From positions 124,001 through 188,000 of the forward strand of contig MEHQ01003146.1 in assembly GCA_008828725.1 (NCBI GenBank): DNA of 64,000 nucleotides, written 5' to 3'. A program made the translations under genes and the position numbers. Position 1 is the first letter of the stretch. Each line of letters starts with the position of its first letter. A model generated the notes under the pieces. It searched no databases. It worked only from the letters and a program-made list of their open reading frames with translations, and was not told the origin of the DNA. Positions 1-10,711 of the stretch are shown one piece after another. The stretch is from Saccharina japonica (Eukaryota > Sar > Phaeophyceae > Laminariales > Laminariaceae).

Positions 1-1063
1 GAAGAACGTCCAAGTTTCCCCCCCAAGCAGCCGCACTGCACGTCCCCGTGTCCCAGGGGCAACCGTTTTCATGAGCCCACTGGAGGACCTCCAGATGCCC
101 ACCACCAGCAGCGCTATAGCATGTGATCCCGTCCCAGGGACAGCCGTTGGAACGCGCCCACTGGATAACGCCCAAATGACCTCCACCAGCCGCATTGCTG
201 CATGTCGTTTCGTTCCAGGGACAGCCGTTGGAACGTGCCCACTGGATAACGCGCAAATAACCTCCACCAGCCGCATAGCTGCATGCTGTCTCGTCCCAGA
301 GACAGCCATTTTCGCGAGCCCACTGGAGGAGCGCGAGGTTGCCTACACAGGCAGCACCACTGCATGTGTCCGAGTCCCAAGGACAGCCATTCGCTCGTGC
401 CCACTGAAGAATGTCTAGTTTTCCTCCAACAGCAGCACGACAGCATGTTTTCTGGTCCCAAGGACAGCCATTCGCACGTGCCCACTGAAGAATGTCTAGG
501 TTTCCTCTAATAGCGGCTTGGCTACACGTTTCCTCGTTCCATGGGCAGCCAGCCAATCGCGCCCACTGAACAATAGCAAGGTCACCTCTATAAGCTGCTT
601 CACTACACGTTCGCTCGTCCCAAGGAAAACCGTTGTCGTGCGCCCACTGGAGAGCCCTCATCTTCCCCGCACGGGCAGCCACATAGCAAGTATCCTTCTC
701 CAAGGGGCAGTCGTGCGCCCGTGACCATGCCATGATGTTAACATCCCCTCTCACTGCGGCTTTTCTGTACAACGCATCGGGCCAAGGGCAGTCATGCGAT
801 CTGGCGTACTGGAGTAAGTCCAGTCTTCCGAGACTAACAGCCGCCTCGCACACTGCCCCTCGCTTGAGGAGGCCACTCCTAAAGCTCTGCACTAAGTGGG
901 GCAACGTCGTGTGGGCCGTAACAGCCCGGGTGATTGTGGGACGCCGCCCCCACGCCTTCTGCCAGATAGTTGAAACAGGCACAAAGAAGAGGTATTGCTG
1001 GTCGTCGACGAAGCCGGCCAAGTGCAGGACAACATCAGCGTTTTCCACCAGAGGGTTGACCAT
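1..1063 (-). CDS. F-box-like/ankyrin-type repeat protein, 3' part beyond window edge
   Basis: The reverse strand is open from the ATG at 1061-1063 to the left edge, about 354 codons, with no stop. An in-frame TAG lies four codons upstream of the ATG, so this is the first available start. Residues 1-60 (MVNPLVENADVV..., then VSTIWQKAWG) resemble the F-box-like start of stramenopile ankyrin proteins. From about residue 70 there are about eleven units of 27 residues with the pattern GNLDILQWARANGCPW-D-x-x-T-C-x-x-A-A. Such proteins probably act as protein-binding scaffolds, perhaps as ubiquitin-ligase adaptors; that role is inferred. The gene has no visible intron and is a paralogue of the gene at 60631-61641, in the same orientation, sharing a short block upstream of the start (GCGAGCAGACA-like). 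Brown algae and their phaeoviruses have large families of such proteins. Confidence 0.85.
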   Translation of the reverse strand, partial: MVNPLVENADVVLHLAGFVDDQQYLFFVPVSTIWQKAWGRRPTITRAVTAHTTLPHLVQSFRSGLLKRGAVCEAAVSLGRLDLLQYARSHDCPWPDALYRKAAVRGDVNIMAWSRAHDCPLEKDTCYVAARAGKMRALQWAHDNGFPWDERTCSEAAYRGDLAIVQWARLAGCPWNEETCSQAAIRGNLDILQWARANGCPWDQKTCCRAAVGGKLDILQWARANGCPWDSDTCSGAACVGNLALLQWARENGCLWDETACSYAAGGGYLRVIQWARSNGCPWNETTCSNAAGGGHLGVIQWARSNGCPWDGITCYSAAGGGHLEVLQWAHENGCPWDTGTCSAAAWGGNLDVL

Positions 1064-3450
1064 GAGTGCTGCCTACTGTAGTGTTCCTGGCGTATGGGGG
1101 GGGCGCAAAGGGAGTGGAGTGGGGGCTTATAACGTAGTGTTGTCTTTTCTATTACGAGCAGACAGCAGTAAACCATATCTGACTGAGGGGCGCACTTGCA
1201 CTCGTGGCAAACGTTGGGCCAAAACCAAAGGCCGGTTGCATCGAAACATCACTATGTAAAGCTGTGCTGCACGGACACGTACTGGCCTTCGTGGGTATTC
1301 TGTTCGGAAAACCGTTAGGGCCCGTGAACTCATCTTTCAAATCCCATAAGAGCTGCCGTGTCGAACGCCACACAATTCGGCGCCGTTTCGAATTTCACTG
1401 AAACTCGAAGCGCAACCGCAAACGCCCTTAGGGCAGTTTTTGTGAATGGGATCTGCCTTAAACATAAAATACATTTGCTTGCCTGTGAGGGGCAGGCTTG
1501 CATATCGTGGCAGCGAAACCAATCGTGAGTGCGACAAATGTTGATTCAGTCCTTGAGACAAATGCCGTACTGCCGATGGCGAGCTCACATTGGTTGCGGG
1601 ATGAGCTCAATATTAATGGCAAGGATGTGCGCTTGAATCGAGAAACACGGCGAATACTTTGGACGGCGTGCATGCTTGACAGATCGTTGTGACAATCAGG
1701 GTTGGGTTCAGCTTCGCACGGGTCTGTCATGGTGTACGGGGTACGAAACTCAAAATATAGAAATGGGCAACCGAGGGTGTTTATATGACCAAATAACAGC
1801 CCTCTCCGCAGTATCTCTCCCTATAATATGTCACTGTTGTTTCTCTGGTACTTGTGTAGGATCTGGTGTTCGTTTTCTGTCTACGATTGGGCCGCCCTGT
1901 TATCAGTCGTAGTAACTGACCCTGAATTTGCCTCGTCGTCAATCACAACCACCACGGGCAGTCCCGTAGCTTTACACGTTGTGCAGGTCATTTCGTCTGT
2001 TTCGTCTTCCACGTACGAGCCGGCATGCCGCGCTCTGGCGCGGTCAACACTTTCTGATTCATTGAAAGTGGCCCAAACAATTTGCCCGCAAAACGTAAAT
2101 AGTGCTTGTACAGACTTCAGGAATTTAAATTTGCCTAGAGGGTTCAGAAATTATAGGAAAGTTGTAAATGTATCCAACGGGAACTTCGCCGCGGCGGGCT
2201 GATCCCCCCCTTGACTTGGTGCATGCTCGTACTGGCCGAGCATGTAGGAAAATCGAGGCCGTAACTGCGATAGGACTGCCGAGAGGTACATTATTTTTTG
2301 TTGTTGTGTGAGTGAAATTAATTAAAGAACCATCAGCCATTGTAGCCATCCGGCACACATTTTTCCACCTGGCACAATGTGTAATTCGATAAATAAAATT
2401 AGTTTTTTACAGAGTTGGCAACGAAGTGCGTGGAACGCTGACGCAAGGGTTTCGAATATTACCATCGAGTATCGCTCTCAACTCTTAATTTGGCGACCTC
2501 TCTTGCTGGGAATACTTCAGCCGCTGTCGTTACCTACTTACACTTACATTGTTCGTACAACGGCAGCAGCACAGCTACAATCAACCGGAACCAATGTATG
2601 TTCTTATATTTACATTACAGTATACGCGCTCGTATAGTACGATATGATGCAATGCGGTATAAAGAGTTGTTGCCAACACCAAACAGTAGCAGCGTATCAA
2701 AAGCACGGTTCCAAATGAAAAGAGCAGATAACAAACGGCACCCAAAACCCAAACAAAAAACGACCCCTCCAAGACGTGGACCTTGAGCGTGGAACCACAC
2801 AGACGTCTTGCCCAGCTCTCCCCACGTTCATTTTGTTCATATGTCTGTACTACAGTAGTTTAAACTTCTCTTCGGACGAGTTTTTAATATATAAAAACGA
2901 GAGAAGCATGCCCCCTTGGGACACGATGCGAGCACGGCGTAGCGAGCAAGGTAAGGCACGTACACGAAACAGCCCATCGATTGTTAGACATAATTGCCAG
3001 CTACTGTAGATCGAAAATGGCTTGACCTCAAGGGGAACAAATACCTTTCGATTGCGCGCAGCTGACTTCGACATGCCCGTACGTACGTGTGTAAGTGCGA
3101 CGTTTATATGGCCAATTGAAGTGCTCGGGATGTGTGCTTACAGCCGACCAAGACATGTGTGCGTATGTGCGTAGGCACGATGTCCGTGTGGCCAATTGGA
3201 GTGCTCCTGGTGTGCGCGAGGATCAACCCGAACCCAAACCAAGTCTGGTTTGAGCTCGAAGGAAGACCGGTGTATAGAGTCATTGTCACGTGGTTTGTGT
3301 CACGATCCATTTATTCCCTACGAAAATGGGCCCTAAGGCCGGGTCGCAGACAAACAAAATCCAACTGTAAATGAGCAACGTTGTCAGAAGTCCTTGAAAT
3401 ATAATACGCTTCGGTAGTGGTAGTGGTGACGTCGTTTGTGATCTTCACGA
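1064..3450. other. Gene-poor stretch upstream of the ankyrin-type gene
   Basis: This is AT/GC-balanced DNA with only short overlapping frames on all strands, and I recognise no protein motif in it. The first 100 bases should hold the promoter and 5' leader of the minus-strand gene at 1-1063. The segment around 1140-1170 resembles the sequence upstream of the paralogue at about 61710-61745. Confidence 0.5.
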
Positions 3451-3454
3451 CTAT

Positions 3455-3720
3455 GCCGGTTTCGGTATGCCCCGCGGGAAACCGGCACTACCTCGCGCCA
3501 CCCCACCCCGATCGGCGCCACACCCGCACCCAGGCCGTCTCACGCGTCAGCCCTCGTTGACCCCGCCGTGAGAACGGGCCCCGGTCCCGAATTCGGCGAG
3601 CGGGGGGGCTCACGGGGACGGCTCGCTCCGTCCCCTGGAAAGGGGCAGATCCGCGGGAAGTAAGGGTTCACAGCGTATTCGGAGGGCTTTCCCGCCCGGG
3701 GTCTAACCCCTTCACTGAAA
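3455..3720. other. Isolated GC-rich island
   Basis: A sharply GC-rich block (for example GCGCCACACCCGCACCCAGG and GGGGGGCTCACGGGGACGG) sits in AT-richer surroundings. It has no open frame of useful length. Short words such as CCAGGCCGTCTC recur in the GC-rich repeats at about 24880 and 25885, so it may be a decayed fragment of the same repeat. This link is weak. Confidence 0.4.
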
Positions 3721-6700
3721 CACCAAGTTAAAAAATCACGCTAAATTCAAGATATTTCTCCGTACACTAACTTCAAGACATTTTTTTCCATAAAAAAAGG
3801 ATATATTGTTTTTCAAAGAGTCCCAAAAAAGTACGAACAAACTGGATCTCCAGAACTTCGGTTAGAATCGAAATCAACCCGTAACTAGGCGAGTTAGCCG
3901 TTTTTGCATTAATTCCAGATAAAAAGATCAGGCTTACAAAAACCGAGCAACAAAAGAAAAAACCTAAAAAAGGCCACTGCCGTAAGTACGGGCAAAACAA
4001 GAGCTCCGCATCGATGCCGGCATTTAGTGTTCGTCCGGTCTACGTACGTGCTGCTATTTTGTGGGCCGCTGCTGCTGTTGCTGCTGTAGATTGGTTTTAT
4101 GTGCTACTACTGTATAACTGCTGCTGTACGTACGGTGCTGCTGTATACGGATTTCACACTACTGTTGGTGTAGTGTGTGGGTGGATCGGTTGGTGGGTGT
4201 GTCGATCGGTTGGTGCTTACGTGGGTGGGTGGGTCGGTTGGTACGTTGATGACTGTGCATTGGTACCTGTTCGTCGCGGCCGGCCCTATTTTTGGTTTTG
4301 TGTTTTGTTTTGTCTGCTTCAAGGGGTACGCGTGGGTGTCGGCATATCGTGTGTCAGTTTACCTGATCAGTGGATTGCGTTATATAGGGTTTGGATCGTG
4401 GCCCAATTATTGTTTTGGTGGTTTTGTTTGTGAGCGCTATACCAGCCCCGCCCTGGCATAGTTCGGGGTACCACTACAGTAGTAACATATAATGAAAAGT
4501 TGAAAATGCAGAGAGCTTCGATTGCCCGTGGGACAAAAACTGGCTTACTCGAATATCTCTGTTGCGAAAAAACATGTTGAATGAGGCATTGTCACGGACA
4601 CTCAAGAAGTACGTACACAAGCAGCGAACGGTGCAAACTGGTGAAGCGCACCAATGCAGCGGACCCAAGGAATCATTTAGACATATAACTTGCGCAGCCA
4701 CGTAAAACAATTACAGCAGGGCAGAAAACAGAACACAGCGCACCGCACACAGCCACGAGTAGCACGGTAATATAGTACAACCAATCCCCCGGAAACAGCC
4801 AGTAGGCGTACCACAACGACAGCTGAGATATGGCCGGGCCTTCGAGGGACATCGATAATAATTCAGCTAGACACTGTGAAGATTGACGTTGTATGCTGGT
4901 TTTCGATTTGTACGTTAGCTCGAACCAGGGACCGTTCAGCGCGTCCATCTCCATGAGAGGCCCAAATGCGCCGCGGGGTCGAATTTGCACCTATTCCCCC
5001 TGCTGGACAGATGCATGTGCAAAATTCGTCGAATCCAGCTACTGCTGTACGGCGTGAAATCGCCAAAGCTCATGTGTTGCCCGTTTGAGACAAAGAAACA
5101 AAAATATCAACGTTGTACTACGCTAGTGCCATGCGGACAACCATGCAACGCATAGGGTACCACGTCCGGGTACAAGCTGGAACCAATGCCACTCAAAGCA
5201 ATAGGTATCCGCGATGAAAATGGTGTGTGGGTTCAACAGACTTGCCCAATAAATCTATTGTGCAAAACCTAAACCAGACAACCTCCTTGGTATTCCATGC
5301 TTGAGAGGATACACCGCCCATCTCGAAACCAATGCCACTAACCTCAGTGTAGAACCATATGCCAGGAACGGCGTGCTCGTGTGTTTTCGCAAGTTGGCAG
5401 TGCAGGCAGCGATGACTCAGTGGAAATGTGGCCATGAAAACCCGTCCGTGATTAACGCCTGCCGAATCGTTGTGAACTCCTTGAGTCTGATCTCTTGATA
5501 TCTTGAAGATCTACCAGTAGATCTACTGTAAATCTCAAGATATTTGGAACAGCCTATCGAGGCAGTGCACGCTTCTGCAAGGTTGGATATGACCTGCCTG
5601 CTGCAGCTACTGTTGCCCTGCGTGCTTCTGCTTGATCTCCAGAAGAACATATCGGCGTCTTGATTGGGTCGCCGCGGTCAGTCTAGCTTGACATTATATG
5701 CCCGACCGCGGTCCAAAACATGCTTGAAGGTCATACGTAACGTATCTACAGCTACTGTAGCTATCGTGCTGCTCCCACTAGTGGTAGTTTGCATCGTACA
5801 ATCCCTACCGGCGTAGGGGGATATAGGACAAAGCTGTGTTCTCTTAGCCTAGCCAGGAGCTGTCGAAAGAAAGACACACTGTGAGCTGGGGCGTGCTGAG
5901 CACATGCTTAGCACCCATTGTACTGCGACAACACGAAGTCTAATGCGCACAAGATCTTCAGCAGAAATATGCTATATACCTCTGTCCGACACAGTTAATT
6001 TTTGTTTGGTAGTTACGGAGCTTACCCCCGCTCCAAAACATGTGAGTCCAACAGCATGCCATCACCCCCCGGAGAACCGTAGTACGACTCAAACAGTACA
6101 GCACACGACATATACTGTAATGTAGAATTGTCAATGCAACGGATAACCGCACAGAGGAAGAAATGAGTGAACATGAGGGGGTAAGAAGTGGAAAAGAGAC
6201 CGAGGGGCAATGTGCAAGTCAAGCCGGGCGGGTTCTTGCTTTCCGCTACTACTGTTGTACCAACCTAGGGATGCAGGTACACATGTGCTGTAACCTGTGA
6301 TGAGATGTGAGGCGAACATTCCCTAAACAGCCCTCTCCGGCGCTACATTACTGCAACACGCTGAGGTAGGTGTATCAGCAAACCACAAATGAGCAGGATA
6401 AATGAAGATTGATGTTTTAGTGCTGTAGTTCCAAATTTCAGTCATGACCTGGTCAGCGGGGAGTCACCGTTGATACTCCGAGTATAAACGGGAACGATGC
6501 TCGAACGGGCTTGCATATAGGGTTCTAACTAACTACTGTAAGTGGTTTGGGTTTGTCGCAGACCGTCTTAGATCTCCGAAACGATCCGTCAGGGACCCAA
6601 AACACCTTGGGGCGAATACCTTTTTTTCATCGGGATTGTAGCCAGAGTACTAAGTTCCATCGCGCAAGGCCAACCAGTTTCCTGTTTCGTGATTTTTTTT

Positions 6701-7989
6701 TGTGCATCTGGCTCATAACTTCGAGTCCCCTATATTATGTGGTGAGACGTTTCTACAGGAGCTTCTAACGCCGGTAACATGCACTGACTGATTGCCCTGG
6801 AAACACAGCCGGGGACCCGTTGGAACATTTCCCGATCGCTGGACCCAACCAGTCCTCGGTGGCAGCGCATCTGGCAGGGGGGTTGGCGGAGCCCAACCCA
6901 TCGGCGGCGGGGTTGACAGTGGCCATACGGTGTTGACCCCCGAATAATTCGGCCCCACTGGCCCCTTCGTGCACCCAAACGGTACCGGGAGCCAGTAACA
7001 GGCCCGACCCGACGGCCACCACCCTGCTGATGGCGTCGATTGTCACGTTGATGGTGCTGCTGATGTTGACATTGTGTATACTATAGTTTTTGTGTATGTG
7101 ATTGATCCTAATCACTATGGTCCCCCGTATGACTGTTATTGCACAACTGCTGTTGCCTTCCTGTTTGCCCCTAGTTACAGCCGATATCAGACATGGGTCA
7201 GGTGCAGTATGGGCCCAGCCCGCCAAAGGGAAGCATTCAAGCTGAGCAAGATTTATAGAAACTTGTGTCGGCGCCATCGACGATCAACCGTGAGAAAATA
7301 CTATTATGCACCAGTATGATGTATTGTAGCGCTCCACGCTGAGGACGACTTTCTAGTTCGGATATCTTGGTGCCCTCCAACAAGGGGGCCTTGTGAATGT
7401 CTTGTTCATAGGCACATAGTATAATATACACGCGTATTGTACCTTGCCAGTGTAGAAAAAGTTGTCTAAATACCTGGTCCAGTACTACTGTACCTACTGT
7501 AGGAACGAACTGGTCCAGTACCAGTCCTTTTGGGAGGACCAAGTCGCCCAGGAAACTTATCAATACGGGTCTAAACGCACTGCCTTCTACAAACGCCGAG
7601 GGCACCTGGAGGTCTGAAAGGATGAGTGAGGGCTGAACTCACTGGATCCCGCCAGTGCTCAGGGTAACTGGCGACTTGGAATGACCGAACCCAGCCAGTA
7701 CCGGCGGCCCTGAAAAAAACGATTCCGGGCAGTCACCACGGTATCTTGGGGCTAACGTTATTGAGCCTCGCAAGTCTCAAGAGCCCTTGGACCTGAAAGT
7801 AGGAGTATGGTAGCCCCTGAAACGTTTTATCTGCTATACTGAAATATGAGGGTGACAAGGAAGCTGACCGGCAGTGGTGCGTGTATCCCAGTGACGGAGA
7901 TATTAAAACAGGATGAAAACGGTGAATGCGCTAGTGCGATATATGTGAACACTCTATAATACATGTATTGCATTTTCAAACTTGTTACC
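3721..7989. other. Gene-poor stretch left of the segmental duplication
   Basis: No gene is supported here. The segment holds low-complexity patches (CTG-rich at 4060-4140, GTGGGTGG-rich at 4165-4245) and many short frames without conserved motifs. A GC-richer open patch on the minus strand at 6765-7277 is listed separately. Confidence 0.5.
6765..7277 (-). CDS. Possible coding fragment, unrecognised
   Basis: A 170-codon minus-strand frame is open across a GC-rich patch. The part encoded by about 7075-6765 has a balanced, protein-like composition (SSTINVTIDAISRVVAVGSG, then APGTVWVHEGASGAELFGG), with Gly, Ala, Pro and a few Cys. The part encoded above 7080 is AT-rich and looks non-coding, so any real exon probably starts inside the frame. 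I recognise no family and see no duplicate elsewhere in the window. It could equally be a chance frame in GC-rich DNA. Confidence 0.25.
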   Translation of the reverse strand: MAPTQVSINLAQLECFPLAGWAHTAPDPCLISAVTRGKQEGNSSCAITVIRGTIVIRINHIHKNYSIHNVNISSTINVTIDAISRVVAVGSGLLLAPGTVWVHEGASGAELFGGQHRMATVNPAADGLGSANPPARCAATEDWLGPAIGKCSNGSPAVFPGQSVSACYRR

Positions 7990-8906
7990 GCGCGACTTGG
8001 CTCTGCGCGGATGAAATTTCGGTGATGACGGTTCCTACGCTGGGTGGAGGGTCACTTTGAAGTTCGTTTTTTTCAGACAATCAGAGCCACTCGACCGGGG
8101 TAAATTCCATATAACGTTGCACGATGAAGGTTTTATGCCATTTTTTCTCGCGGTATGCACTACCATGGGACTCTGCGACGGCAAATGCCTATAAGGTCTA
8201 ATTTTGAGGCAGGTGCAACGCCACTTGCCCGAGTTTCATAAATGGGGACGTAACAATGGGGGTATCCCCCCCTACCGCAGCATCAGTCCGGTTATAGGCG
8301 CAACTATGTCTGAATTACATAGGTTCGTTCGCTCCACATAGTTGGCGACTTGCTTTTGTGGCGTTGGGAGTTTGTCAATATGGACGAACAACTGCCAACC
8401 AAAAATATTTCATCGACCCCACGCATTAAGACTTGCATGAATACCGTCCAGCGAAGCTAGGAAAACTTTACTGCATCTAAATATTGCATTTTCTCGGTGA
8501 TATCTGAACCGTGTCACACACCCCTCATGTGCCGTACGTCTCAGTCATGTTTTCATTTTTGTTTTCTCGCTCTCTTGGTCGTTTTAGTCGCTCTCGTAGG
8601 GAACAAGAACATTGCGGGAAAAGTGCACCACCCCGGGACGCTCTGTCGGTAGCGCACGCGAACTTTACCCTACCGATCTCTTCTCCAGTACAAGCGTTAC
8701 CCCTACACCTGTCTCTCATTTTCGTCCTACCCTTTATCCTGCGACACAAGTGATCGAATCCCCTAATTCCCGCCACAAGCGGCATGCTGCGCGTGCTTCC
8801 TGCGTTCCTGAACCGCGCTGGAAGACGCTCACCACCAACAAGCGTATTGGAGTGCTCTACCAATACCCTAGAATCTGCAACCATTGTGCCACAATTTGCG
8901 AACAGG

Positions 8907-9600
8907 ATGGCCAACGAAGAACAACTATCGGAGGTCATTGCCGAGCGTTTCACAGGACAGACAGCTGCGCCGATCATCCTCGACGATGCCAACGCCGCCG
9001 AACCTCTTATATGCCTCCTCCCCCAAGATGGTGAATGCAAGGCGGAATTGGCATATGTTTGGCATTCCAACCGTCATCTACACGTATTTTATCCCATCAC
9101 AATACCCCCGCTTCCCCAAACACGACTCAAGCCACAACCGACGCCTCCACCCATGCAACTACGGGGCTTACGACCGCGGTACAGGAGGGGGAATCGCCTG
9201 CGACAACCACCCCTCCCCCGCACGTCACGGTCTTTTCTCTCAAAGGGTAGGGTCTGGCACACCTTAGCGTGACGCTTGAATGCACCAAGACTACACGCGA
9301 ACCGACCATCGTCGACGTTTCGTACGCAGGACACCACTGTCCGGTTTTCGTTCTGCCGAATACCGATCCGGCGGCCGCCGACGCTGTGAACCACGCTGTG
9401 CTCCGAGCCATCAACCGACGTTGTTCATGCCGCCAACGCTCTCCGCGTCACCCTCCGCCAGGCCCCTTCAGCCGCCTTCCAAATGATCGCGGATCATCAC
9501 CCGCCAATGATTTGAATTTGGTCCACGTATATGGTCTGCATATTTCGGCAACGGTGACAAGGGTACATAGCAAGGTGTGAGAACGAGTGAATGGAATCAT
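8907..9600 (+). pseudogene. Family D pseudogene, copy A (unrecognised protein)
   Basis: The frame opens at the ATG at 8907-8909 (MANEEQLSEVIAERFTGQ), at the same place as the ATG of copy C at 54802. Aligning A with C shows that the frame then shifts. The segment homologous to C's VAPNNTHATDVPP lies in another frame at about 9100-9180, and a third open block at 9269-9580 begins MTLECTKTTREPTIVDVSYA. The reading frame is therefore broken at least twice. I do not recognise the family; the acidic N-terminus and the Thr/Pro-rich middle suggest no function. The block 9235-9545 is nearly identical in copy B, far above the flanking identity. Confidence 0.6.
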
Positions 9601-10109
9601 CATGGTCGCCCAAGCCTGGCAGGCGGTGCTGACGGCCTTTATTATTGAAGGGCGTTTGGCATAAGGGTTCTGAGTTTTTCAGGCGTGCCTTTTATACGCA
9701 ATTGTTTTCATCTTTCCAGATTTTCTCTTCAGTTTTGCCACGTACGTCGAAGTATTGGAAGACGAAGATATCTTGACAGTTTGCCTAGTGTTGAAATTTA
9801 CAAGGTATGGAAATATTTCCTGTTGCCTGTTTGTATTGGCAAACAAAATCGGGAAATTTGGAAGAAAGCTTTCCTGTAAGAAAGGCCCCTGTACAAGAAA
9901 GGCACTAGGAGGTGCTGTTGTAGAAATCAAACATGGCGCCTGTCTGGCCGTAGGCGAGCATTTTTGTTGAATATATTCAACGGCATCAGTGATGCTCTAC
10001 GACGCCAGATTTTGTTTAGACGAGGGGCCCGCGCTCTGCGCCAAACAAACCTTACGGCAGCAGGGTGGTTTCGTTTATACCAGCAAATCCTCCGTGCAAC
10101 AAATATGAT

Positions 10110-10126
10110 ATATATATATATATATA
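10110..10126. repeat. (AT)n microsatellite
   Basis: A short pure TA dinucleotide run lies inside copy A. Copy B lacks it at the matching place (about 35760), so it expanded or was lost after the duplication. Confidence 0.8.
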
Positions 10127-10526
10127 AAAAACCGTACGTACGAGGTATACAGAACGAACGCAAACGGAATGCGGGTGGCCGATTCGCTTAACTACTGCTG
10201 ACGTTTATAACCCTGTGTTGTGGGTAGACGCATGCTACGGTACCTACACGTTTCTTGGACCTCTCACTTGAGATACGCCACAATGTACCTCACCCAAACC
10301 CTGCAGCGGCCTAGAACACCTACCAAACGTACAGCCCAGTAAGCGAACAATCCCGTAGCTTAAGTATAGCAAGAATATTGTTGTAAAACTCTGACGATGT
10401 TACTCGAACGATACTGGGGTAAGGAGCCATGCCCGTCATACATAGGTTGGCTGAAACGTTCTACCCTTGCCGCCGTAGACATCCATTTAATGCAATATAA
10501 TACCAATGCAATGTAATCAAAATTGT

Positions 10527-10711
10527 ACAATTCGATGCGAGTCGACGAGGGAAGAACAGGCAGGAGTATTACCGCGATAAAAATGCAAGGCAAGAACCGC
10601 AGTGGGGGAGGAGGGAGAGGAGCCTACTTTGTGACCCCGGATCTGAGTTACGACTAGAGAGGAGAGAGAAAGGCAGGAAGAAGAAAAATAATAATATGGC
10701 AAAAACAAAAT
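10527..10711 (+). mobile_element. tRNA-derived SINE, 5'-truncated copy
   Basis: This is the 3' part of the SINE seen complete at 24315, 51056 and 58695. It starts at the word AATTCGATGCGAGTCGACG, contains the shared block CCCCGGATCTGAGTTACGAC, and ends in an A-rich CAAAAACAAAAT tail. It lacks the tRNA-like head. Copy B has an empty site at about 36525 (ATGTACTGAGCATTGTCG). Here the element is bounded by similar words, AAAATTGTAC on the left and AAAATGTCGTAC on the right, which is consistent with a target-site duplication. It lies just downstream of exon 9 of the secreted-protein gene. Confidence 0.75.

Noticed and set aside
4014-4433. A 139-codon frame that looks like a multi-pass membrane protein
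   Set aside because: The hydrophobic Trp/Gly/Val segments come from a GTGGGTGG low-complexity run and CTG repeats; there is no duplicate or motif.
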